Positions 8,588-16,667 of a stretch of DNA of 64,000 nucleotides are shown piece after piece. Each line of letters begins with the position of its first letter. Position 1 is the first letter of the stretch. The position numbers and the translations under genes were made by a program. The notes beneath the pieces are model-generated. The model saw only the letters and a program-made list of their open reading frames with translations. It did no database searches and had not been told where the DNA came from. Origin of the DNA: Acutalibacter muris (GTDB lineage: Bacteria > Bacillota > Clostridia > Oscillospirales > Acutalibacteraceae); contig NZ_CP021422.1 in the NCBI RefSeq assembly GCF_002201475.1, forward strand, positions 1,798,001-1,862,000, in the 5' to 3' direction.

Positions 8588-8998
8588 TCAGCCTCCGTTC
8601 CAGAGACCGCCTATATCCTCTTTTGGCTCCCAACTTTCCTGTGTGAATTGCCAGCTTACCACACGGAAACCTCTTCCTTTCCCGGCCAAGCCTATCCGCA
8701 GGCTCATACCGTTTTCAGACAGTATTCTCCAGAACGTGCCGTTTTTGTCCCTTTCCAACTGGTTCAACGCTCCGGGATCCTTAGCCGTCTCCCACAAAAA
8801 AGCTTGCCCCTTTGCCTCCAGTGAATACCTGGTATCCACCGCTTCCGCATATCTCCGAGCCATACTCAGGTCCCCTCTTGCGGTAGTCAAAGCCAGCAGC
8901 CCCAGTACGGTCATGCAGATCACTATTACCGTCAATAATAAAGCTAATGGACCAAGCCGCACATGTATCTGTTTCATAAGGCTCTCTCTTTCATTCAT
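8588..8998 (-). CDS. Small membrane protein of the type IV pilus-like cluster
   Basis: 136 residues with one N-terminal membrane segment (about residues 14-37, PLALLLTVIVICMTVLGLL) and an external domain of about 95 residues. The layout, short basic head, hydrophobic helix, small globular domain, is that of pseudopilins, but no canonical prepilin Gly/Glu+5 motif is seen. Overlaps the upstream gene by 8 bases. An ATG at 8977 is an alternative start. Role in pilus assembly is inferred from context only. Confidence 0.65.
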   Translation of the reverse strand: MNERESLMKQIHVRLGPLALLLTVIVICMTVLGLLALTTARGDLSMARRYAEAVDTRYSLEAKGQAFLWETAKDPGALNQLERDKNGTFWRILSENGMSLRIGLAGKGRGFRVVSWQFTQESWEPKEDIGGLWNGG

Positions 8999-9410
8999 AG
9001 AATACTGAGGTTTCCAGCTCGTAAATCGGATCCTCCCGCCAAGTCACAGTGATATCATAGTTTGTCAGTCCTTCTATGTCCTCCCAGGTTATCACAACTA
9101 AAAATCCTCCGTCTGGGTCCGGTTCCATATCGCCGTTATACCTTGCAAGCAGCTTTTGGGACTCCAGGTGACATGCCGCATTGTTGTCTCCCCCCAACAA
9201 ATCCACCATTTCGCTGTGGTCGTCAGTCCCTCCGACTATTTCCGCCGCATTTTCAGCAAGCTGAACCGCGCCGTTAAGTGACTTGGCATTAGAGCTCTGC
9301 TCCTTAGCTGTGGCGAACACATTGGAAAGGACAAGGATAACGCCGGTAAATACAGCCACCAGCAGAAGCATTTCTATATAAAACACCGTAATTCTATGCT
9401 TATCCCTCAT
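8991..9410 (-). CDS. Pilin-like membrane protein
   Basis: 139 residues. The N-terminus has a short basic head and then TVFYIEMLLLVAVFTGVILV, where a Glu sits five residues into the putative mature helix as in type IV prepilins, but the cleavage-site Gly is replaced. A soluble domain of about 100 residues follows, with Cys80 and an ending of beta-type pattern. Overlaps the DUF4860 gene upstream by 11 bases and the next gene downstream by 8. Probably a minor pseudopilin; this is inference. Confidence 0.65.
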   Translation of the reverse strand: MRDKHRITVFYIEMLLLVAVFTGVILVLSNVFATAKEQSSNAKSLNGAVQLAENAAEIVGGTDDHSEMVDLLGGDNNAACHLESQKLLARYNGDMEPDPDGGFLVVITWEDIEGLTNYDITVTWREDPIYELETSVFYE

Positions 9411-9879
9411 ACTCTGCCCCCGCTCTCAGGGTGAAAGCCACGTTACCCTCGTCTGTTATAACCCGAAAGGTACGCTTACCCACCTTATCAACCCGAAAAA
9501 TATCCGTCTTACCAATGACTGTAGCGCTTCCAGGGGCCAGCGGCGAACCGGAAAGGGCATAGTCCTCCAACAGTTTTCCGCCCTGCTGATAAACCCTCAC
9601 AGCATAGCCGCTCTCTATGTCCGCAAAGCTTAATACCTGTCCGGCAGTATCTTCGTACAGAGTAACTGCGTCTTCTGTATCAGCGTTCTTCGCACAGGTG
9701 GAAAAGTAGCTCAACAGCAGACGGCTGCGCCCATTATCCTCCTGAACCTCAACTGTTCCGCGGTAGATTCCCGCTCCAAACATGGCCAGGAACAAAAAGC
9801 CCAAAAGAAACATGCCCTCCACCGCCAGCGTGGAAAACATCACAGGTAAACTATTCTTTCTCAATACGACCGCCCCCAC
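9400..9879 (-). CDS. DUF4860-type pilin-like protein
   Basis: 159 residues: an N-terminal membrane segment (about residues 18-38) after a basic stretch, then an extracellular domain with the pattern seen in DUF4860 proteins (RLLLSYFSTCAKNAD, then repeated beta-rich segments). DUF4860 genes commonly occur with pilC and pilT in Clostridia, as here. Molecular role unknown; a pseudopilus component is the likely reading. Four bases separate it from the upstream gene. Confidence 0.7.
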   Translation of the reverse strand: MGAVVLRKNSLPVMFSTLAVEGMFLLGFLFLAMFGAGIYRGTVEVQEDNGRSRLLLSYFSTCAKNADTEDAVTLYEDTAGQVLSFADIESGYAVRVYQQGGKLLEDYALSGSPLAPGSATVIGKTDIFRVDKVGKRTFRVITDEGNVAFTLRAGAEYEG

Positions 9880-9882
9880 ACC

Positions 9883-10209
9883 TTAGGGTTTACTGACCAC
9901 CGTCACTTTAGGCGGCAGATTAGAAGCAAACACCTCATATGTTACATAATAATCCTCTCGATTGACCCGCAAACCGTAGTTATCCTCCATATATGAGAGT
10001 TCCGGCGGGTAAACACCCTCCACCACATAGCACTGTTGAGCACAGTTCTGTATCACGGCTTTAAGTGCAGTTGCTCCCTCCTCTTTTGCATTGCGCCGAG
10101 AGCCCCCGGCAAACAGCCAAAAACCATAGACCAAGAGGACGGCGGTCAATATGGCCGCGATAACCCAAGGCCATAGTTTTCGCTTTTTATCAGTATACAA
10201 CGGCCGCAC
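9883..10209 (-). CDS. Pilin-like single-pass protein
   Basis: 108 residues. A Lys/Arg-rich head (TDKKRKLWPW), one membrane helix (about 14-34), then a short domain with two nearby Cys (CAQQC) and a segment similar in style to minor pilins (EGVYPPELSYMEDNYGLRV). No prepilin peptidase motif is seen and no prepilin peptidase gene is in the window. Three-base gap from pilC. Function inferred from the neighbourhood. Confidence 0.65.
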   Translation of the reverse strand: MRPLYTDKKRKLWPWVIAAILTAVLLVYGFWLFAGGSRRNAKEEGATALKAVIQNCAQQCYVVEGVYPPELSYMEDNYGLRVNREDYYVTYEVFASNLPPKVTVVSKP

Positions 10210-10212
10210 CCT

Positions 10213-11265
10213 CTAACCTATGGAATTCATTATGCCCAGCAAAGGGAGCATAACGCTGAGCAGGGACGCCCCCACTGTCAACAGCAAAACCCCTGAAAGC
10301 AAAGGATCCACAATGCCGACAAGCCGGTCCGTCAGGGTGGTACAATGCTCCTCTAAGAGGTCTGTCAGCCGCCACAGCACCAGCTCAGATCTTCCGCTGC
10401 GCTCTCCGGCAAGCAGCATACGGCCATAAACCGGCTCGAATAGTCCCTCGTCATATGCTGCGTGGGCAAAACTGTGTCCGGCTTCTAGATGTGACATACA
10501 GCGCAGCAATTTTTTTTCAACCGACCTACATCTTGTCATCTTAATGCTCTCTTCCATTGCCACATCTTGTAAAGTTCCGCTGGACAAATATGTAGTGTAC
10601 GCACCCATAAACCTGTATAATCCCAACTCACGCAGTATTTCTCCACATAGCGGTACCTTTTCGAGTAGCCCCTCAAGCGCGGGACGGCGCTTGCTTCTCC
10701 AAACCAGCCTTCCTATCAGCAGTGACATGGCCAGCAGAAGCATTACACCCAAAGCCACCCAGCAGAAACCGTATGCCCAGCTGATATAGCTGTAGGAGGA
10801 AACCGCAAGGCTGCCCGTCGTACGTTCATAGACCCGTGTAAATGCTGGAAGGACCATGGTCAGCATAAGGGCCAGCACCGCGATTATCATAACCAACATC
10901 ACCGCCGGATATGTAACGGCGCTGCGCAGCTTATCCTCCATGGTTTCCTCATTCAGATAATATCTGCTTAAGCGGAACAACACCGCCTCCAAGCGGCCGG
11001 ACTCCTCGCCGACTGCGATCATCTTCACGGCATAGGAAGGGAACGCGCCACAAGTCTCCATTGCATCAGCCAGCTTATGCCCCAGATTCAGCTCTGCCTG
11101 CATAGCGGATAGAGCATAGTCTAAAACGCCGCCCTTGCCGTCGCTCTGCCGCAGCAGCTCCACCGCCTCGTCCGGCTGTATGCCCGATTGGGTCATCAGG
11201 GCCATGCTCTCGCAGAAAGCGCTGACCCCCAGAGCATCCAGCAGTTTCCCCCTCTTTTTTCCCAT
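10213..11265 (-). CDS. Type II secretion/type IV pilus inner-membrane platform protein (PilC/GspF family)
   Basis: 350 residues with the duplicated GspF fold: first repeat about residues 10-125 (FCESMALMTQSGIQPDEAVELL), second from about 205 (FMGAYTTYLSSGTLQDVAMEE), and three membrane segments (about 112-135, 160-185, 325-350). GspF/PilC is the membrane platform that couples the cytoplasmic ATPase to pilin assembly. Start ATG 11265 preceded by GGTGG; a TTG at 11283 overlapping the upstream stop is possible. It links the sortase/transglutaminase part of the operon with the pilin-like genes. Confidence 0.88.
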   Translation of the reverse strand: MGKKRGKLLDALGVSAFCESMALMTQSGIQPDEAVELLRQSDGKGGVLDYALSAMQAELNLGHKLADAMETCGAFPSYAVKMIAVGEESGRLEAVLFRLSRYYLNEETMEDKLRSAVTYPAVMLVMIIAVLALMLTMVLPAFTRVYERTTGSLAVSSYSYISWAYGFCWVALGVMLLLAMSLLIGRLVWRSKRRPALEGLLEKVPLCGEILRELGLYRFMGAYTTYLSSGTLQDVAMEESIKMTRCRSVEKKLLRCMSHLEAGHSFAHAAYDEGLFEPVYGRMLLAGERSGRSELVLWRLTDLLEEHCTTLTDRLVGIVDPLLSGVLLLTVGASLLSVMLPLLGIMNSIG

Positions 11266-11279
11266 AACGCCACCAGCTT

Positions 11280-12257
11280 TCAATAAAAATACACGTCAGT
11301 ATAGTTGGTCCCATCTCCGATAAATTCTGAACCTGCGCCATTAGCTGAGAAGGTCATGTCCAGACGGCTCCAGCTATTTGACTCGACCTCATAGCCAACC
11401 GTCACCCACCCGCTCTCCTCAGTATAAAACATATTCCATGCATGATAGAGATCATTGGGTTGAACATAGCCAAAGACTATCTTAGTGGGTATACCCTGGC
11501 TGCGAAGCATTGCGGCTACCAGACTGGCATAGTCAAAGCATATTCCCTTGCCGGTGGACAAGGTCTCGTCAGGAGACGGCAGGTATCCCCTTTTTACATG
11601 GGTGGCCTTTTCCTTGTCATAGGTAACATGTTCACAAATATATTCGAATACAGCCTCCACAACACCCAGAGCATCCGGCTGCTGTGACGCTAGCTCGGCG
11701 GCAACCTCCACGCATATGGAATCCTCATCATAGTCTGCATACTGGCTTGGACGAAGAAACGGCTGAAAATCATCCTTCAACCTTACCTGAGTCTCCACGC
11801 AATATGCTTCGGCATATTTTGTGCCCACGGTATTTGCAAGCGCACGGAAAATATAGCTGCCATTCCCGCACTGTAATGGATAGACCGCAGGCGTACCGTC
11901 TGAAGGCAGGTCATAGTCGTAAATCTGTTCACCCATCTCTACACGGAATTTCATACGAACGTCGCTTTCAGCCGACACAGCAACATACCCCATGCTGATC
12001 CCCGTTAGATCTATCAGTACCCCGTTTTCCCCTTGTGCAGAAGCATGGTCAAAATCAGCCCTGGCAAACTCCGGGGCCTGGTATGGAGTAAATTCCTGCG
12101 AATCAGGAGCTTGCTGCTTATCCGGCACACTCTGTTCGGTTTCAGTGACAGACGAGGAGGGAGTATCCTCCAAAGGCATATCCGTATGGGCCACCATGCA
12201 CCCCCCTAGGCACAGCAACGCGAGCATGGCGTACAAAAGCTTTTTCATTCGTACCAT
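11280..12257 (-). CDS. Transglutaminase-like lipoprotein
   Basis: 325 residues. Lipoprotein signal with lipobox LCLGGC, a Ser/Thr/Pro-rich linker, a beta-rich middle domain, and a C-terminal transglutaminase/protease-like core: Cys in GKGICFDYASLVAAML (about 237), His in NDLYHAWNMF (about 270) and Asp in SWSRLDMTF (about 297) give the Cys-His-Asp triad. GGGAGG lies six bases before the ATG. It could cross-link or trim surface proteins; its place between sortase B and PilC suggests a role in the fibres made by this operon. Substrate unknown. Confidence 0.85.
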   Translation of the reverse strand: MVRMKKLLYAMLALLCLGGCMVAHTDMPLEDTPSSSVTETEQSVPDKQQAPDSQEFTPYQAPEFARADFDHASAQGENGVLIDLTGISMGYVAVSAESDVRMKFRVEMGEQIYDYDLPSDGTPAVYPLQCGNGSYIFRALANTVGTKYAEAYCVETQVRLKDDFQPFLRPSQYADYDEDSICVEVAAELASQQPDALGVVEAVFEYICEHVTYDKEKATHVKRGYLPSPDETLSTGKGICFDYASLVAAMLRSQGIPTKIVFGYVQPNDLYHAWNMFYTEESGWVTVGYEVESNSWSRLDMTFSANGAGSEFIGDGTNYTDVYFY

Positions 12258-12270
12258 GAAACGCCTCCCA

Positions 12271-13071
12271 CTACTGCGTACCTACCTGTTCCAGTCTACC
12301 GTGCAGCACATATCTTGCCTCATCAAAATCATAAGCGCAGGTAGAAAGCACCACGCACCGGCTGTCATCACTTGGCCTGTCTTCAGTGATAAAATCAGAC
12401 TGGGCCAGACACTCGGCGAGATAGGCAGAAAAATCGCTGCCAGGCCCACGAAAGATAGTATATGTATTTGAGTAAGCTGAAGTGGTGTAGCCGCTGAACA
12501 GCCTCACCTTATAATTTTCCTGCGGCGTCAGCAGCCATATCACAGGATGGGAGTCAAAATAATCTTGATCCTCCCATGCCTCCAACCCGCCAAACATAGA
12601 GCCGTCCTTCATACTATGTCCGTAGATTATGGAATTAGAGTCGGTGAACCCGGGACTGCACTGTGAGTCTACGAATATAGCGCCACTCTGATCTTCAGCA
12701 CCTGTATAAGAATGATGCAGGTAAAATTCATTGTCGACGCCCTGGATAACAGGGTAATCAATAGTCGTGCCAGGACAATACAGCCACGCTACTACCTGCG
12801 GGTTATCCCCTTGCAGACGCTCAAAGTCCACTATGATAGGTGGCCCGGCATCATCAATGTCAGAAGCTGCCGAATTATCCTCGGCCTCATCCATATTTGA
12901 AGTTGTGATATTATCATCTATATCGGTCTTCTGAGTATATGCCGAAGCGGCGTCAGCATAGCTCTGCCTGCTGGCCTTATATGTCCTGCGAATAGCAAAC
13001 ACCGCAACGCCGGAACCAAGGAAGACCAGCAGCGCCAATATCATTATAATTGCTCTGACTCTTTTTCCCAT
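12271..13071 (-). CDS. srtB: Class B sortase
   Basis: 266 residues. One N-terminal membrane anchor (about 5-27), an acidic linker, and a sortase B catalytic domain from about residue 80: TTIDYPVIQG, catalytic His in SIIYGHSMKDGSMFGGL (about 155), catalytic Cys in VVLSTCAYDF (about 242) and Arg in EARYVLHGRL. Class B sortases anchor or polymerise proteins with non-LPXTG signals. A candidate substrate in the same operon is the protein at 14591-15334, which has a TGDDT-type signal. Start ATG with AAAGG seven bases upstream, overlapping the sipW-like gene by 28 bases. Confidence 0.93.
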   Translation of the reverse strand: MGKRVRAIIMILALLVFLGSGVAVFAIRRTYKASRQSYADAASAYTQKTDIDDNITTSNMDEAEDNSAASDIDDAGPPIIVDFERLQGDNPQVVAWLYCPGTTIDYPVIQGVDNEFYLHHSYTGAEDQSGAIFVDSQCSPGFTDSNSIIYGHSMKDGSMFGGLEAWEDQDYFDSHPVIWLLTPQENYKVRLFSGYTTSAYSNTYTIFRGPGSDFSAYLAECLAQSDFITEDRPSDDSRCVVLSTCAYDFDEARYVLHGRLEQVGTQ

Positions 13072-13580
13072 TCACAACCCTTTCCATCTTTTTTTCCTCT
13101 GTCCCTGATACGTCCTGCAAGGAGGTTCAGCATAGCCCCACAGGCTGCGAAGCATATCATATATACTTTACCTATATTAGTAGTGTAAATGACCATATAT
13201 TCCCCCATATAAGGCACATGCCGCTCCACCCTGCCAATCACCCCAGCATATGGTACAGGTTTTATATCCTCTTTTTCATTTGCGTCACCTTTCGTTACAA
13301 GCTCACCCTCCAGCTTTTTGTTCTCAACAACGCGATGTGTCACTACTGAATCCGAACTTTCAAAGGCAATAATATCACCCTCAATAATTGACTCCGGCTG
13401 GACCGGAGCCACAAGTATCAGGCTTCCAACAGATATTTCCGGCTCCATACTCCCGCTGACAACATTATATATCTCATACCCGAATATCTTTGGCAATGTA
13501 AGCAGTAGACTGGAGCATATAACTGCCGCCAATATCAATATGCCGAAGATATTACACAGGGCAGCAGCAAGTCTTCTCAT
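13044..13580 (-). CDS. sipW: SipW-type (ER-type) signal peptidase I
   Basis: 178 residues with membrane segments at both ends. The catalytic Ser is in VVSGSMEPEISVGSLIL, and the general base is His in VVTHRVVE instead of the Lys of ordinary bacterial enzymes, followed by TKGDAN: the ER/SipW class. In Bacillus subtilis SipW processes TasA and TapA. Three TasA/CalY-like proteins are encoded directly upstream in the same operon, which are the obvious substrates. Start at ATG 13580, overlapping the previous stop (CAATGA) with GGAGGAG just before it. Confidence 0.92.
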   Translation of the reverse strand: MRRLAAALCNIFGILILAAVICSSLLLTLPKIFGYEIYNVVSGSMEPEISVGSLILVAPVQPESIIEGDIIAFESSDSVVTHRVVENKKLEGELVTKGDANEKEDIKPVPYAGVIGRVERHVPYMGEYMVIYTTNIGKVYMICFAACGAMLNLLAGRIRDRGKKDGKGCEWEKESEQL

Positions 13581-14587
13581 TGCTCCTCCTTCCTTCTCCT
13601 GCGAAAGATAAGAAACCAAAGGGCAACTGAGAAACCGCCCAGCATGGCTACGCCTCCTGCTATCTTCGCCGCAAGTGGGAGGTGGTTCCAGAGCATCTTT
13701 CCATCAGAGTTAAGCTTTTCCACGCCTTCCTCAAAATTGGCCATGGGTACAAGATTGTCATCCAGGTCAATTTTGTCCTTAGGCGGTCCGGCTTGAGGTA
13801 CATCGTTATCAAGTATATTCTCCTCAGGAGGTGAGGTCGGTTCAGGCACTGCGGACACGGCGGAGCTTTCAGTATTATCCTCCTCCGCAGCCGAGCTTTC
13901 TTCGCTCGTGCTGCTGGTATTATCAGGAGGAGTAGTTGGCGTAGTCCCGGAAACCACGGTAGTGGTCGTATTTGTATACACCGTGTTCTCCGGCAGCGGC
14001 GAATAGATAAAGGTAAACACATTCTCCGCCTGATCCTTAGAAAGGGTCTTAGTAAGATTATACGCCTGCGGCTGGTATCCCTCAATATATTGATAGGCAA
14101 TGACCGGCCGATCGCCTATATTGCCGTAATAGGTCTCGCTGGGGGCCAGCTCACGGCCGTCGGCAGTCTGATATCTGACGGTATACTCCACCGGGTTTGT
14201 AAGCACGCCATAGGCCACCACATAGTCCTGGTCCCTGTCCACCGTAAAGGCCGCCACGCGCTCGCTGCCGCCGGTTTCGGACACCTCGTCCGTACCCTTC
14301 CCGCTCTCACGGATACCCTTTACGTAATACTTACTTCCATTGTTCAGTGAAACCATATTATTATGGAATATGATCTGTTTCCCATATGGAACATTTTCAC
14401 ATATCAGCATATTCCCATTATCGGATATACTTCCGCCGTTGCCGCCGGAACCTACCATGGTCCCCTGCTGCCCGGCGTAAATGCGCACAGTATAGGTATA
14501 CCCTTCTCCAGCCGCCTGGGGAACAGCAAGTACAAGAAGAACAGCAAGCGCGGACATCAGGCTCATAAGCCGTCTAAGCAGTTCCAT
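13577..14587 (-). CDS. Secreted, membrane-anchored MucBP-like surface protein
   Basis: 336 residues: signal peptide (residues 1-27), a beta-rich region, a MucBP-like repeat at about 130-195 (EYTVRYQTADGRELAPSE, then GYQPQAYNLTKTLS), a Ser/Thr/Pro/Glu-rich stalk of about 90 residues, and a C-terminal membrane segment followed by RRRRKEEQ. There is no LPXTG-type signal, so it is likely held by its membrane helix. It lies three bases from the anchored protein upstream and overlaps sipW downstream. Probable adhesin or fibre base; function inferred. Confidence 0.75.
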   Translation of the reverse strand: MELLRRLMSLMSALAVLLVLAVPQAAGEGYTYTVRIYAGQQGTMVGSGGNGGSISDNGNMLICENVPYGKQIIFHNNMVSLNNGSKYYVKGIRESGKGTDEVSETGGSERVAAFTVDRDQDYVVAYGVLTNPVEYTVRYQTADGRELAPSETYYGNIGDRPVIAYQYIEGYQPQAYNLTKTLSKDQAENVFTFIYSPLPENTVYTNTTTTVVSGTTPTTPPDNTSSTSEESSAAEEDNTESSAVSAVPEPTSPPEENILDNDVPQAGPPKDKIDLDDNLVPMANFEEGVEKLNSDGKMLWNHLPLAAKIAGGVAMLGGFSVALWFLIFRRRRKEEQ

Positions 14588-14590
14588 TTT

Positions 14591-15334
14591 TCATCCCCCT
14601 CTCTTCTTGTCCTTTTTCATACTGTATACTCCCAGCACCAACAACACAATGCCGCTGACAGCCATGGCCGCATATAGCGGCAGCAGGTCTGTGTCGTCCC
14701 CTGTGCGCACCACTTGGGTGCGGTTGTTGTTCCGGGTATTGTCTGTGGAAAGCTCCACCGCAAACTGCATCTGCAAATCAGCCAGAGAGTCCTGGTACAC
14801 GTTGTTGATGGACTCCTCATCAAGGGCAACCCTAAGAGTAACCACACCCGACTGGTTTGTTGCCAGAGTGTCAAGATAGAAATAGTCCTTCAGCGCGCCT
14901 GTGGCTCCGTGGAGCCCCTCTCCGGCCTCGCCAGTATTCTCGCCGCCTACCGCGTCACTGTCGAAAAAGACCTTCTCCTTGCCGTTCTTATCCTTATAGG
15001 TAAGCTTATAGGAATATGCCCCGCCTTCCGCCACAGAGTTATTGTCCTCCATAGACGCTATGACCTCATTGCGCATATACCAATCCGTAGACTTGGAGTT
15101 CGTGTTCACAAGCTTTATGGTAAATATGGCGCTGTCTCCTGCCTGAAGCTTTCCTATCACATCACTCATATTTGTGGCCATATCCGCAGGCTCAAAATTT
15201 GACTCAAGCGTGTCAGTAAAGGTTACCTGCCAGTCAGAGCCACCTTCATAGGTAACCGCCAATGCAGCCGGGCCGCATAGTGCTAGGACCGACGCAAGAA
15301 GGTATGCAAAAATTCTCTTAATTCTTTGTCTCAT
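14591..15334 (-). CDS. TasA-like surface protein with a noncanonical sorting signal
   Basis: 247 residues. Signal peptide (about 1-26), a domain of TasA/CalY style with alternating strands (AIFTIKLVNTNSKSTDWYM), and a C-terminus QVVRTGDDTD, hydrophobic helix of about 20 residues, and KKDKKR. The TGD plus helix plus basic tail resembles a sorting signal other than LPXTG, fitting the class B sortase two genes downstream. Nearby SipW-type peptidase may process the signal peptide. A structural role in surface fibres is inferred. Confidence 0.75.
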   Translation of the reverse strand: MRQRIKRIFAYLLASVLALCGPAALAVTYEGGSDWQVTFTDTLESNFEPADMATNMSDVIGKLQAGDSAIFTIKLVNTNSKSTDWYMRNEVIASMEDNNSVAEGGAYSYKLTYKDKNGKEKVFFDSDAVGGENTGEAGEGLHGATGALKDYFYLDTLATNQSGVVTLRVALDEESINNVYQDSLADLQMQFAVELSTDNTRNNNRTQVVRTGDDTDLLPLYAAMAVSGIVLLVLGVYSMKKDKKRGG

Positions 15335-15346
15335 AGGCGCCTCCCC

Positions 15347-16150
15347 TTAACCGTCGTCTACAAGGCTCAGCTTCTGGTCGGAGGATACCTTTACCTTTCG
15401 GCCCCAGCTGCTCCATATTGCCCCTTCAGCATTATGAGTCTGCACAGCGTTGACTTCTATCTCCAGCCGGAATTCCACACCGTCATAATCGTATGTGGTG
15501 GTTATTACTGTATAACCGTCACGTTTGGTTATGTCATGGGTTACATGGTCCGCGGCCAGTCCATCCACCGTGAGAGTATCGCTGAAAATCGGAGTCGTCT
15601 CCCCTGCGGTCAGAATGCTGTCATAATAGAGAGTGTGCCTTTCCGATGTGTCCGCCTTTCCATCCCTGATCCAATGCTCTTGATTCACCAGGTTCAAATC
15701 TATAAGGTCCGGCGACCGGTCTTGCAGTTTGGTCTCGCTGCCGTTTTCATCCACCTTCACCCAATAGCGGTAGACATTCACCCGCACATACTGGTCGATG
15801 GTACCGCTGTTGCGCACAGCCAACTCCTCTTTATAGGCCTTGCCCATCACAAAGCTCTCGTCCTCTCCCAGCATCCCCCTAAAAAGCCGCTCGTCTATGG
15901 GTACATCGTTTATGTCCCAGATATCGTCTGCAGACTTCTTGTCAAAGTTCCTCCAGGCTATGGAATTGCCGTTTTCCAGAAGTGTAACGCCGATCTTCTG
16001 AGTCTGTATACGGGAGGTATATGTCTGGGAAAAATAAGTCAGCGCGGCCCTGGCGCTGCCAATACTGCCGCCAACCAGCAGCAGCGCTGCCGCAACGAAT
16101 AGGCAGAGGTTTCCTATAGTCCTCCCTTTTATCCTGCGTTTTTTATCCAT
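15347..16150 (-). CDS. TasA/CalY-like SipW-dependent fibre protein
   Basis: 267 residues. The N-terminus has a basic head, hydrophobic core and a signal typical of SipW substrates (LLLVGGSIGSARAALTYFSQ). The mature part is a beta sandwich-like sequence with NSGTIDQYVRVNVYRYWV and ends in WSSWGRKVKVSSDQKLS. Overlaps the next gene upstream by a single base. In Bacillus, TasA/CalY proteins form extracellular amyloid-like fibres of the biofilm matrix. The sipW-like gene four positions later supports this. Confidence 0.8.
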   Translation of the reverse strand: MDKKRRIKGRTIGNLCLFVAAALLLVGGSIGSARAALTYFSQTYTSRIQTQKIGVTLLENGNSIAWRNFDKKSADDIWDINDVPIDERLFRGMLGEDESFVMGKAYKEELAVRNSGTIDQYVRVNVYRYWVKVDENGSETKLQDRSPDLIDLNLVNQEHWIRDGKADTSERHTLYYDSILTAGETTPIFSDTLTVDGLAADHVTHDITKRDGYTVITTTYDYDGVEFRLEIEVNAVQTHNAEGAIWSSWGRKVKVSSDQKLSLVDDG

Positions 16151-16653
16151 TACTCAGCGCCCCTTTCTCTGGCCCGGAGCGTCTGACTCCAGTTAGCATA
16201 GGGATTTCCGTTTTCGTCATAACGGACCGGCGTGCTCTCATAAATAACCACTACGTTGAATTCTTGGCCGTCTTCCTCCTCGGGGTGGTTGTTTATTTTG
16301 ACCAACAACTCTGGAGTCTCCATGCCAGGTTCCAAAATACCGTCATAGTAATAGAAGCCGTCAGCCCCTGGTTTCCAGTGATCCCCCTCATATGTCAGGT
16401 TGTACTCGCTGCCGCAGAAAGCCTTAGCGCGGATATAGACCGAAGTGCCGTCCTCGGAATTAGTAATTACCACGTGCTTGGTCCAGTCTGATATGTCCGG
16501 CTCCTCTATCTCCGTTTCAATCTTTTTGGGTTGTATGCGAACCCCGCCCCGAGCCTCGGTATAGGTGGAGAAATATCCCCAGGCAAGGGGCAGATTGGCG
16601 GCCAGGATCAGGACTATGGTTATAGCCGCAAAAATGACCGATTTCTTTTTCAA
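16150..16653 (-). CDS. Small TasA/CalY-like SipW-dependent protein
   Basis: 167 residues. Short basic head, membrane-type signal ending AWGYFSTYTEARGG, the AYFS-like motif after the signal that marks SipW substrates, then a single domain with TKHVVITNSEDGTSVYIRAKAF. Shorter than its neighbour at 15347, so it may act as a TapA-like accessory or minor fibre subunit; that is inference. It ends at the first base of the next start. Confidence 0.75.
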   Translation of the reverse strand: MKKKSVIFAAITIVLILAANLPLAWGYFSTYTEARGGVRIQPKKIETEIEEPDISDWTKHVVITNSEDGTSVYIRAKAFCGSEYNLTYEGDHWKPGADGFYYYDGILEPGMETPELLVKINNHPEEEDGQEFNVVVIYESTPVRYDENGNPYANWSQTLRARERGAE

Positions 16654-16667
16654 AGTTCCCCGCCTCC

